A DNA stretch of 64,000 bases from the NCBI RefSeq assembly GCF_003254295.1, contig NZ_QKZO01000003.1:73973-137972 (forward strand). Reading direction: 5' to 3'. This document shows positions 28,331 to 36,395 of the stretch, piece by piece (positions within the stretch are counted from its first letter, which is position 1; each line of letters begins with the position of its first letter). A model generated the notes under the pieces. The model was not told the DNA's origin. It made no database searches and was given only the letters and a program-made list of their open reading frames with translations. The DNA comes from Rhodobacter capsulatus. GTDB lineage: Bacteria > Pseudomonadota > Alphaproteobacteria > Rhodobacterales > Rhodobacteraceae. The translations under genes were made by a program, and so were the position numbers.

Positions 28331-31028
28331 TCTCTTCCTCCTTGGCAAAGTGCCCCCGCACCGCAGCAGCAATCTGCGGCGACACGTCGTAACCGTCGTA
28401 AGCGTCCAGCAGCGCCTCGTCATGCGTCTCGAACGCCCATTCGTTGATCGCCTCCAGCGCCCCGGCGGACATCAGACCATGCCGTTTGCAGGCGGCCTCG
28501 AAGGCCGCTTCGGTCAGATGGGTGCAGTTGACGATCTCGAACACCAGCGCGGAAGCGGCCGGATCCAGCCCCTTGATCACCGTCACACTGCCGCCGGAAG
28601 CGGCAGACTCGGGCGTCGACGCCTCCTCCTGCGCCTCGGCCGACGTGCCGAAAATCTCGCCCAGGACGGAGGAAACACGCGCCGTATCCGAGCGGATCGC
28701 CGCGATCAGCGCCGGATCGAGCGCGCGGCGGGGGGCCGATGCCTGATCCGGGATCGGCTCGCCCGGGGCTCCGGCGCTGGCGGGCCGGACCCGAACCGGG
28801 ACATCATCGCCCGCATGGATATCGGAATAGACAAGCCCCGGATCGAGGCCAAGCGCCCGGTAGAGCTTCTCGATCTGCGCGACCTCCTCTGGCTGGATCA
28901 AGCCGTCGGCATGGGCGGCGGCCACCAGCGCGGCACGCAGGGCGCTTTGCGCCTCGGGGCCGGCCTCCTTGAGCTTGCGGCGCAAGAGCGCGCTATCGGG
29001 CGGCACGGCAAGGTGCCATTCCATGTTGGCTTTCAGCTGCAACCGCTCGGGTTCGGAGATCTGGTCTGCCCGCGCGATCCGCGCCAGAAGCGCCTGCCGC
29101 TCCGGTTCGGACACCACACCATCGGCCAGCACGACCACGGCGCCAAGCGCCAGTTCGAGAAGCGCCAACCGATAGGCCGCAGACACGTCCTCGAGGTTCT
29201 CGACCGGTGCCTCGAGCGCGAAAATCACCAGCGGCTCATCGACTTTCGGGGCGCGCAAGGCAAAGCGCGGATCGGGCGCAAGCCCGAAGCCGATGCGGGC
29301 CAGCGTGTCGGCAGCCCCCGTCAGCTGTGCCTTGGTGAGCTTTTCGGGCCGCGTGCCCTCGATCCGGGCGATCACATCCGTCGCGGGAACAAGCCCCCCT
29401 GCCGCCACGCGCTCCGATGCCCAGGCCCTCAGCGCTTCCAGCTGCGTCGAGGGGAACAGCGCGCGCAATTCCGGCGGCAGCAGGGCATGGGCCTCAAGAC
29501 TCCCACGGCCTTCCGGGTTGCGCCCAAGATAGCGGCTGAACCTTTCAAGCGCTTCCGTAACCTCATCGGCGATTTCCCGGGCGATCTCGACCGGCTTCCG
29601 GACCCCGGAAATATCGGGCAAGGGCTTGCCGTCGAGCCGCGGCGAAAGATCGGCCTGAAACTCCTGCGACGCGGCCTGATACCGGGCCTCAAGGCTCTTG
29701 CGGGGCTTGGTGACCTTCAGGCCCTCGGGAAATCGCGCTTCGAAACGCAGCCGAAAGAGCGCGCGAAATTCCTCGGCGCAGCGTTTCGATGCGGTGCGCA
29801 TCGGATGCTCGGGATGGCAGATCAGCCAGCTGAGCGTCCAATCCCAGCCAAGCGGTTCCCCCTGCGCAATCTTCGTTCCGATCGCGGCCTTCACGCCAAA
29901 GGGCAGCTCCCAGCCATGGAAATCGAACAGGGGCTCCGACGCGGCGGGGTCACGAACCGCGATCTGCGCGATCTGGATGAACTCGCCCAGATAGCGCTGC
30001 GCCGATCCGTTGTGGGCGTAAAGCGATGCAAGGCGCCTGACTTCCTCGAGGATCTCACGCTTTTCCTCTTCGGGCGCCTGATCGATGAAGAAACGACGTT
30101 CAAGTCCATAGAAATACAGGAACATGTAGCCCGGGTCATAGCTGGCATCCCTGCGGCCACCCGCAAGCCAATCGAGATAGGTGGCCCGGCAAACCGGGGA
30201 AATCTCCGAATAACCTGGCCAGTAGGGCATCTCTTTGCCCTCCTTGTCGGCGCCGTAGGCCGCAACCGACAGCGTCGGATCAATATAGGGGCGGCTCTTC
30301 CTGGAATACCCCTCGCCCCCAAGGCGCAGCGGAGTGCCAACATAGACCATCCCGCCGATATCGCGCCCGGCCAGATCGACGCTCTGATGGCCCGGAACCC
30401 AGCCTTGCAAGGAACGCGCCGGTGTCGGGCGCTTTGCCAAGGCTTGCTGTTGCGGCGGTTCGTCACGACTGGCCCTGCGCTGCTCTTCCAGCTCCCTTTG
30501 ACGATTGTTCCTCCAGTCGTTCTGTCCAAGCCGATGCTGTTCTGCGCGCTCGCGTTGCGCCCGCAAGGCTTCGCGGTCCCGCCGCAGGCTCTCGTCCCCC
30601 GCCGCATCCCCCGTCGCATCCCCCGTCGCATCCGGCCTCGCGTCCAGGCGGGGCGCCTCTGTCGGCTGTGGCAAGACTTGCGGGGCAGGCGCGGCTTTGC
30701 CGGTTTCAAGGCTGCCGCGCCCGATCCAGACGGCCCCGGGCAATGCCGCGCCCGGCGTTACGGGCGGAAGCGGCGGCGGCGCGTTGACCCGGGCGTTTTG
30801 CGCATGACGCGGATTGTCCGGCGTTTCAACCGTGTCACGACGAAGCCGCCGCTTGCGGCGCCGTCTTTCCTGCGCCCAGACCAAGACCGCCGGCCCCCCG
30901 AATGCCAAAGCCATCTGGGCTCCGACCGGCCAGTTTGGCAGCCCCAGAGCGATCGCGAACAGGCACAGCATGACGTAAAGCGCATAAAACAGCATCATGC
31001 GGAGAAGCGAAACAAGGACTGCGAGCAT
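28317..31028 (-). CDS. sngA: SngA-like TerB-N/TerB/TerB-C membrane protein
   Basis: This 903-residue protein opens with membrane helices within residues 1-50 (FYALYVMLCLFAIALGLP and a second short one), then an Arg-rich and Pro/Gln-rich linker to about 200. A TerB-N region follows, with RPYIDPTLSV and the Arg/Trp/Tyr-rich MPYWPGYSEISPVCRATYLDW. The TerB core has DGVVSEPERQALLARI near 645, and a second acidic helix pair, ADGLIQPEEVAQIEKLYRALG, lies near 720, before the TerB-C end. TerB domains are linked to metal binding and membrane-associated stress responses. ATG 31028 starts with the helix MLAVLVSLLRMM. The upstream SD is weak, so the start is moderately sure. Confidence 0.83.
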   Translation of the reverse strand: MLAVLVSLLRMMLFYALYVMLCLFAIALGLPNWPVGAQMALAFGGPAVLVWAQERRRRKRRLRRDTVETPDNPRHAQNARVNAPPPLPPVTPGAALPGAVWIGRGSLETGKAAPAPQVLPQPTEAPRLDARPDATGDATGDAAGDESLRRDREALRAQRERAEQHRLGQNDWRNNRQRELEEQRRASRDEPPQQQALAKRPTPARSLQGWVPGHQSVDLAGRDIGGMVYVGTPLRLGGEGYSRKSRPYIDPTLSVAAYGADKEGKEMPYWPGYSEISPVCRATYLDWLAGGRRDASYDPGYMFLYFYGLERRFFIDQAPEEEKREILEEVRRLASLYAHNGSAQRYLGEFIQIAQIAVRDPAASEPLFDFHGWELPFGVKAAIGTKIAQGEPLGWDWTLSWLICHPEHPMRTASKRCAEEFRALFRLRFEARFPEGLKVTKPRKSLEARYQAASQEFQADLSPRLDGKPLPDISGVRKPVEIAREIADEVTEALERFSRYLGRNPEGRGSLEAHALLPPELRALFPSTQLEALRAWASERVAAGGLVPATDVIARIEGTRPEKLTKAQLTGAADTLARIGFGLAPDPRFALRAPKVDEPLVIFALEAPVENLEDVSAAYRLALLELALGAVVVLADGVVSEPERQALLARIARADQISEPERLQLKANMEWHLAVPPDSALLRRKLKEAGPEAQSALRAALVAAAHADGLIQPEEVAQIEKLYRALGLDPGLVYSDIHAGDDVPVRVRPASAGAPGEPIPDQASAPRRALDPALIAAIRSDTARVSSVLGEIFGTSAEAQEEASTPESAASGGSVTVIKGLDPAASALVFEIVNCTHLTEAAFEAACKRHGLMSAGALEAINEWAFETHDEALLDAYDGYDVSPQIAAAVRGHFAKEEENVDA

Positions 31029-31221
31029 TGCGGGTCTCAAATCGTGATGCTTGTATTCCGTCAATCTGGGCGATGTCCCAGGTTTAAGCAAGACGCCGAA
31101 AGGGTCGGGAAAGGCGTGGGCTGACTGATTGCAGCCGCCTGATGTCGCGGGATTGCCAAGTTGCGGTTCAGGCGCCCCGTCCTTCGCACGCGCCCCGCGC
31201 ACGGCGGGATTCGCGGCGGGA

Positions 31222-31965
31222 TTACCGCAGCAACAGGCGCAATCCGGCGACCGATATCTCTGCGCCAGGCGGAACTGCCGACCATTTCTGGGGCGTGACA
31301 GGGCGTCCATTGATCAGCGTGCCATTTTGTGACCCCAGATCCCGAACGTGAGCCATGCCCCCCTCGACCCGCAGCAGACAATGCTGCCCCGAGACGCGGG
31401 GATCGTCGAGCGGCAGCTGCGCCCATTTGCGGTCGCGCCCGATGCGGATGGGGGCCGCCGGTGCATATCCGGGCAGCTTGCCCAGGGCCACCGACCGCCC
31501 CGCCAGCCGACCGTTGAGAAAGGCGATGCGCCGCGCCGCCGTCGGCGGAACCCCCAAAGGCCCGTACCAGACCGTTCCCGCCATCCGGTCATAGCCCGCA
31601 AGCCCGGTCACGCGCAAACCGGTCAGCCCGCCGAACATGACCCGGCCGATCGCCCGGGTGATCCGCCGCGGCAGCGACAACGGGCGCCCCTCGCGGTCGC
31701 GCATCGACAGCCCCAAGGCGATGCGTCCCGGGCTGTGCCCCGACAGGACCACGTCGGTGACCACCCAAAACGCCCCCAATGCGAACAAGATCAGAACCGC
31801 ATTCGCATAGGGGGCGACCTCGGCGGGCAGGATTTCCCGCGCCTCCCGCGCCACGAACGGCTCTGCCAGCTGCACCAGGCCATAGACCGTCAGCAGGTCC
31901 ATCGTTCCGGCCGCAAGCAGCAACGACGCGGCCGCCCTGCCCTCCAGAGATCCGCTGCCCGCCAT
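31222..31965 (-). CDS. RDD-FHA membrane protein
   Basis: This 247-residue protein joins an N-terminal RDD-type membrane domain (helices near residues 8-28, 40-65 and a later weaker one; GHSPGRIALGLSMRDREG is RDD-like) to a C-terminal FHA domain (IRIGRDRKWAQLPLDDPRVS, then SGQHC and SQNGTLING). FHA domains bind phosphothreonine peptides, so this protein can tether a phosphorylated partner to the inner membrane. ATG 31965 overlaps the stop of the upstream gene (TGATG). It lies 193 nt upstream of the Shango-like sngA on the same strand and could be transcribed with it, physically linking region B to the FHA/kinase system of region C. Confidence 0.85.
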   Translation of the reverse strand: MAGSGSLEGRAAASLLLAAGTMDLLTVYGLVQLAEPFVAREAREILPAEVAPYANAVLILFALGAFWVVTDVVLSGHSPGRIALGLSMRDREGRPLSLPRRITRAIGRVMFGGLTGLRVTGLAGYDRMAGTVWYGPLGVPPTAARRIAFLNGRLAGRSVALGKLPGYAPAAPIRIGRDRKWAQLPLDDPRVSGQHCLLRVEGGMAHVRDLGSQNGTLINGRPVTPQKWSAVPPGAEISVAGLRLLLR

Positions 31966-32549
31966 CAGTTTGCTCCAAGTTCGATGAACACGAGGAACGC
32001 GGCGGTCGAGATCGCAAAGGCCAGCAGCACAAGGCTTCGCTCTTCGACTTCGGCCGCGCCGACACCGGTCCGGCTGGCCGACAGGTTCTCGACCGTGCAG
32101 CGCATCGCCACCATGGCGCCAAGCAAGGTCAGCACGAACTGCTGCGGCAGATCCGAGGGGTGGCGCGGAGCGATCAGCCAATCGCCAAAGCCGGTGAGAA
32201 ACCCCGCAGCAACCAGCGTCGCCAAAAGCGAGATCATCAACCGGACGGTGCGCGCATGGTGACGCAGCACTTGCACGATCAGACCCAGAACCCAGCCAAG
32301 ACCCGCCGAGAAAAGCCAGAACAGCGCCATGCGAATGGGTAGCGGCGCCTGATCGAGCGGGAGTTGCGGAACCCCCAGATCGTTTCCGGAAGCCACCCAG
32401 CCAAACAATCCCGCGATCGTGCCGCCGACCGAAAGGATGTCGGAAAAGCTTCCGAGCACACTTGCCACCCGCATGTAACGCGAAAACAAATTGTGAAGCG
32501 GGGACTGGCGTCGCGTCCTTGCCGGCACTGCAGCCTCCTCCAATTCCAT
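31965..32549 (-). CDS. Small multi-pass membrane protein, unknown
   Basis: This 194-residue protein has a charged N-terminus (MELEEAAVPARTRRQS) followed by about four hydrophobic segments, roughly residues 32-52, 68-90, 100-120 and 168-190. No family is recognised. The start at 32549 has GGAAGG upstream; an ATG at 32612 in the same frame is possible. Its stop overlaps the start of the RDD-FHA gene, so the two are cotranslated. It is divergent from the lipoprotein/kinase operon across a 268-nt AT-rich intergenic region, and the two transcripts may share regulation there. A membrane partner of the RDD-FHA protein is the simplest reading. Confidence 0.65.
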   Translation of the reverse strand: MELEEAAVPARTRRQSPLHNLFSRYMRVASVLGSFSDILSVGGTIAGLFGWVASGNDLGVPQLPLDQAPLPIRMALFWLFSAGLGWVLGLIVQVLRHHARTVRLMISLLATLVAAGFLTGFGDWLIAPRHPSDLPQQFVLTLLGAMVAMRCTVENLSASRTGVGAAEVEERSLVLLAFAISTAAFLVFIELGAN

Positions 32550-32817
32550 TTGCAGCCTTCCGGCCGAATCAATCCCGATCTTGCCAATCGTCCTGCCGCT
32601 GCGCGAGTCCATATTTCCGGGTTGGCATGAATGCGGACGGGAAATTGTTTTGACCGCAATGGAAACCGCCACGCGCACAAGATGGCGTCTTTAAATATGA
32701 GTGCCGAATGAATATATTGTATTTTATCACATTGAGGACACAAATTTGTGTTGAGATTCGAGAAACTGGATATAATCTCTGCGCAAGATATTCGACAAAA
32801 GATTGGAGGCATCTGTG
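32550..32817. promoter_or_regulatory. AT-rich divergent promoter region with perfect palindrome
   Basis: This 268-nt gap separates the leftward membrane genes from the rightward lipoprotein operon and is clearly richer in A/T than its surroundings. On the + strand a consensus -10 TATAAT lies at 32771-32776, with TTGAGA (32751-32756, short spacing) or TGTTGA (32749-32754) as the -35. A perfect 14-bp palindrome ACACAAATTTGTGT at 32738-32751 abuts the -35 and could be an operator. GGAGG at 32805-32809 is the RBS for ATG 32818. AT-rich stretches such as TACAAT on the other strand could drive the leftward genes. Confidence 0.55.
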
Positions 32818-33543
32818 ATGCGCAAGGTGATTGTGACCAGCCTTCTGCTGGCGTCCATGGGGCTTGGCGCCTGCACCGAGACCACGGGGGGCATGGCGGG
32901 GGGCGGCGGGGTCGGGCTGGCCTAGGTATCGGCCCAGAAAACCCCGGCCGAGCGACAGCTGGAAGCCGATGCGAAAAGCCTCAATCAGGTGACCAGCAAC
33001 ATCATCGTGCGCAACACCCTGGAAGGGGCCGCGGTTGGTGCTTTGGCGGGCTGCGGCCTTGTGCTGTTGATGGGCGGCGACGGCGATGATTGCGCCCGGG
33101 GGGCTGCGCTGGGCGCCGTCGCGGGCGGGGTCGCGGGCAATCAGGTCGGTCAGGCGGCGGCCGCGAAAAAGACCGAACTGGTGAAGCGCGATCAGGTTCT
33201 GGCCAACCTCAAGGGGGTGAGCGCCAAGCTGAACGGCGTCGAAACCAGCCTGCGCGCGGTTCTGCGGTCGCAAAATTCCGAAATCGCCTCGCTCAAGCGG
33301 CAACTTGCCAACAAGCAGATCAGTGATGCCTCCTACCGGGCGCGGCTGAATGCGATCAACGCCAACAGGCGCACGGTCGATGCCGCGCTGGCCACGAGCG
33401 AACGCAACATGAGTACCACGCGCAACGAATTGCAGGCGGCGTCGAAAGGCGGCCAGAAAAATCTGGCCACGCTGTCGAGCGCCGCGGCAAGCACCCAGGC
33501 GCGTCTGGCGCGCAACCGCAAACTTCTGGCCATCGCCAATTGA
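32818..33543 (+). pseudogene. Lipoprotein gene interrupted by an in-frame TAG at codon 36
   Basis: A well-placed GGAGG precedes ATG 32818. The frame encodes a signal peptide with lipobox LGAC (MRKVIVTSLLLASMGLGAC) and then meets TAG at 32923-32925. The same frame stays open for another 205 codons to TGA 33541-33543. That part encodes a Gly-rich membrane-associated segment (AVGALAGCGLVLLMGG, ALGAVAGGVAGNQVGQ) and a long coiled coil with Asn/Arg/Leu heptads. The intact product would be a ~240-residue outer-membrane-type lipoprotein. The downstream part could be reinitiated at GTG 32989, but without a secretion signal. Alternatives are an amber mutation, readthrough, or a base-call error. No other decay is seen downstream of the TAG. 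Confidence 0.72.
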
Positions 33544-33605
33544 GTTTTCCGGCGCCGCCCATTTGACCGGGAGGCGTCGGCTTTCAACCGGTCCGAGGAA
33601 ATCTC

Positions 33606-34064
33606 ATGATGACACGCTTTCTTTTCGCGCTGCTTTTGCCCGGTGCCGTCATACTGTCCGGGTGCAGCGGTTCCACCGATCCGGAGACGGCCCATCTTTT
33701 CGACAATGTGCGCAATCTCAACACTGGCGAATATGACCGGCAGATTGCCGCGAAGGATGCCGAAGCGGCCGCGATCATTCGCAACAACAATTCCGCCCAG
33801 GCCCGTATCGGCGGGCTGCAATCGCAAACGGCCTCCAACGCACAATCGATCGCGTCGCTGAAGTCGCAGATTGCGGCCGTCCGGGGCGAGGCTGCGGCGG
33901 CACGGGCGCAGGTGGCGGGCAATCCCGAAAAGCTGGCGCAGCTGAATGCGCTCGAAGGGCAGATCAACGCGGTGCAGGCCGATGTGGAGGCCGGGGGCGA
34001 TCTTGCGGTGACACGGGCCGAGTTGCGCCGCCTTTCGGCGTCGATCAGAGCCTTGTCCCGCTGA
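33606..34064 (+). CDS. Coiled-coil lipoprotein
   Basis: This 152-residue protein starts MMTRFLFALLLPGAVILSGCSGS, a lipoprotein signal with lipobox LSGC, so the mature N-terminus is Cys ~20. Residues after the Cys (Ser, Gly, Ser) do not include the +2 Asp inner-membrane retention signal, so outer-membrane sorting is likely. The rest is a heptad-rich coiled coil with many Ala, Gln and Asn (SQTASNAQSIASLKSQIAAV). It resembles the second half of the interrupted lipoprotein just upstream in layout. In the P. aeruginosa T6SS phosphorylation pathway an outer-membrane lipoprotein, TagQ, accompanies TagRST; one of these two lipoproteins may play that role here. This is inference from context, not from sequence identity. 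Confidence 0.8.
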   Translation: MMTRFLFALLLPGAVILSGCSGSTDPETAHLFDNVRNLNTGEYDRQIAAKDAEAAAIIRNNNSAQARIGGLQSQTASNAQSIASLKSQIAAVRGEAAAARAQVAGNPEKLAQLNALEGQINAVQADVEAGGDLAVTRAELRRLSASIRALSR

Positions 34065-34137
34065 CCGGGGCTCGACGGTGGCGCGGCCCGGTTGGCGACG
34101 GCGCCCCAGCTGAATGCGCAAGACGGGGGACACCCAG

Positions 34138-35730
34138 ATGAAGACCACTTCGCGTTTCCGCACCGCCATGACGATGGCGGCCACCGTGCTTGCGATGGCC
34201 GCCCCCGTCGCGGCCCAGCAGATCGGCCCTGATGACAAGCCCGCGCCCGGCACGACGGCCGCGGCCACGCGCTTTCCCGCCGAGGGTCTGGCCGTGCTCG
34301 ACTGTGCCCCCAAGGCGCCCGCGCCCGCGGACAGCTGCGTGTTGCGGGTGCCGCCAAGCCGCGAACGCGACCGTATTTCGAAAGTCGAAGCCGGTGCGGC
34401 CAAGGGCGATTTCGCGCTCAAGCGCGATCTGGCCGAGATCGACCCCGCCTTGCGGCTGGCGGAGACGATGGTGCTGATCGACACCACCCCGGCGCTGGGC
34501 CTTGCGCGCAAGCCCAGCTGGCCGCGCGAGCGCAGCGTCATCGCCGAGGTGCTGCGCGGCTTGCCCGCGGGGCAGCCGGTGGCGCTTTACGGCTTCAGCG
34601 AATCGCTTGAACGCCTGTCCGATTTCACCACCGACCACGAAGCGCTGGCCCGCATCGTCGAGACGCTGGAGTTGCGCGGCTCGAACACCCGCATCGCCAC
34701 CAGCACCCGCGACGCGATCGACGTTCTGGCGGCACGATCCTCGACGGTGTTGCGCAACCTGATCGTGATTTCCGACGGCCAGGAAGAGGGCAACCGGACG
34801 ATTGCCGAAGTGTCCCTGGCGGCGGCCGAAAAGGGGGTGACGATCTCGACGCTGGGGCTTTTCTGGCGTCCGGTCGGCGTGGTGGAAAACGGCAGCGGTC
34901 TCGATTACCTGCAAAAGTTGAGCGAGGGGACGCTGGGCACCAGCAAGGGGATCGAGCTGCAAAGCCGGGACAAGGGCCGGGTCGCGGCCGATGTCGCGGA
35001 GTTCCTTGCCACGGTGAACCGCGCCGCCGACAGCTCCGGTCTCATCGTCCCCAAGGGGGCCCCGGTCGAGGCCGACATCACCGTGACGCTGCGCAAGCCG
35101 CGCGCCGGGGTGCCAGGGGTTTACGACGAGGAACTGATCACGGCGCGCTTCACGCCCGAGGCGCTGCGCAATCCGCCCGAAGTGACACCGGCGCCGCCCG
35201 CCAAGCCACCGGCCGCCGCCCCGGCCCCCGAGCCCTGGTATGAGCGCGAGTGGCAGGGCCTCAAGCTGATGTGGTGGGCGGCGGGTGGCGGTCTGGCGGC
35301 GGTGCTGCTGATCGTGGGGCTGGTGCTGGGGCTCACGCGCAAATCGGCGCCCGAGCTGGACCTTGAGGCGGACTTTCCGCTTGATCTTCCCGAGGATCTG
35401 CCCCCCGCGCCGCCGCCGGCCCCCAACGTCGCCCTGCCCGCGCCGCGCGCCTGGCTCGTGCGGACCGATACCGGCGAGCGGCTGGCCGTTCGCAAGGCGC
35501 GCGTCAGCATCGGACGCTCCGACAGCTGCGAACTGGTTCTCGAGGACAAGAGCATCTCGCGGCTTCATGCCGAGCTCGAGCAAGCCGGCCCCGACAGCTT
35601 CAACCTGACCGATGCGGGCAGCCTGAACAAGACCCGGGTCAACGGCAAGATCATCACCGGCGCCAAGGCGATCAAGGCAGGCGACACGCTCACATTCGGG
35701 GATCTTTCGGTTCGTTTCGTGCTGGCCTGA
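34138..35730 (+). CDS. Secreted vWA domain - TM - cytosolic FHA domain protein
   Basis: This 530-residue protein begins with a signal peptide (MKTTSRFRTAMTMAATVLAMAAPVAAQQ). A vWA-like domain follows (MVLIDTTPALGLARKPSW, where DTTPA replaces DxSxS; then LIVISDGQEEG and a Thr-containing loop). A Pro-rich stretch leads to a membrane helix near residue 385-402 (GGGLAAVLLIVGLVLGL). The C-terminal FHA domain shows VSIGRSDSCELVLEDKSISR, RLHAEL and a DAGSLNKTRVNG loop. The vWA domain should be periplasmic and the FHA domain cytosolic. ATG 34138 follows GGGGGA. It could transmit an envelope signal to phosphothreonine partners made by the two kinases in the operon. The degenerate metal site is notable. 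Confidence 0.87.
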   Translation: MKTTSRFRTAMTMAATVLAMAAPVAAQQIGPDDKPAPGTTAAATRFPAEGLAVLDCAPKAPAPADSCVLRVPPSRERDRISKVEAGAAKGDFALKRDLAEIDPALRLAETMVLIDTTPALGLARKPSWPRERSVIAEVLRGLPAGQPVALYGFSESLERLSDFTTDHEALARIVETLELRGSNTRIATSTRDAIDVLAARSSTVLRNLIVISDGQEEGNRTIAEVSLAAAEKGVTISTLGLFWRPVGVVENGSGLDYLQKLSEGTLGTSKGIELQSRDKGRVAADVAEFLATVNRAADSSGLIVPKGAPVEADITVTLRKPRAGVPGVYDEELITARFTPEALRNPPEVTPAPPAKPPAAAPAPEPWYEREWQGLKLMWWAAGGGLAAVLLIVGLVLGLTRKSAPELDLEADFPLDLPEDLPPAPPPAPNVALPAPRAWLVRTDTGERLAVRKARVSIGRSDSCELVLEDKSISRLHAELEQAGPDSFNLTDAGSLNKTRVNGKIITGAKAIKAGDTLTFGDLSVRFVLA

Positions 35731-35789
35731 ACGGCGCCCCGAAGCAAGTCCCATCGGCCGCGCGAGGCGGCCAGAAACAGGAGTATGAC

Positions 35790-36395
35790 ATGGGTGGAAC
35801 CGACAAGACGAGCTGGCTCGAAGGGCTCGAACATGACGCCGATGCCCCCTTTGCCGAAACCGATCCGGCGAATGCCTATACCGAGACGCTGGGCGCGGGC
35901 TGGACGGACACGACGGTGACCCCGCTCGGAGAGGCCAAGACGGTGCTGAGCACGAGCGCGCGCGCGGACCGCACCCAGATCGCCATCGGCCGCGCGATCG
36001 AGGAGGACGGCGCCGCCGCGATGGAAGACCCCGTGACCGGCTGGCTCGTGGTGATCAAGGGGCCGGGCATGGGCCGGTCGATGCAGATCGGGGCCGGGCT
36101 CAACACGCTGGGCCGGTCCGACGAGGAACGCGTCCCGATGCCTTTCGGCGATCCGCAGATCTCCTCGCACGATCATTTGCGCATCATCTATGACGACGAA
36201 AGCCGCAGCTTCATGGCGGTGCCGGGCACCGGCAAGAACGTTTCGCGGATGAACGGGCAGATCATCGCGATGCCGGTGACGCTTGAGAACTATACGACGA
36301 TCCAGCTGACCAAACAGACCGCCGTGCGCTTCGTCGCCTTTTGCAATGCGGGGTTCGACTGGGCGGACCTGGCGGGCGACGGCGAGGGCAAATGA
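35790..36395 (+). CDS. Small cytosolic FHA-domain protein
   Basis: This 201-residue protein has an acidic N-terminal half containing several Thr residues in a T-rich stretch (FAETDPANAYTETLGAGW, TDTTVTPLG) that could be kinase substrates. An FHA-like domain follows (NTLGRSDEERVPMPFGD, QISSHDHLRI, then KNVSRMNGQ). Fha1 of the P. aeruginosa T6SS is the comparable protein: it is phosphorylated by PpkA and read by its own FHA domain. This protein is shorter and lacks the Fha1 linker. Its stop overlaps the phosphatase ATG by 4 nt, so FHA protein and phosphatase are produced together. Confidence 0.82.
   Translation: MGGTDKTSWLEGLEHDADAPFAETDPANAYTETLGAGWTDTTVTPLGEAKTVLSTSARADRTQIAIGRAIEEDGAAAMEDPVTGWLVVIKGPGMGRSMQIGAGLNTLGRSDEERVPMPFGDPQISSHDHLRIIYDDESRSFMAVPGTGKNVSRMNGQIIAMPVTLENYTTIQLTKQTAVRFVAFCNAGFDWADLAGDGEGK

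Noticed and set aside
25751-31124. Two long + strand frames opposite the Shango-like genes
   Set aside because: The - strand encodes full helicase, ATPase and TerB domains with sensible start sites; the + products are Arg/Gly/Leu-rich shadows.
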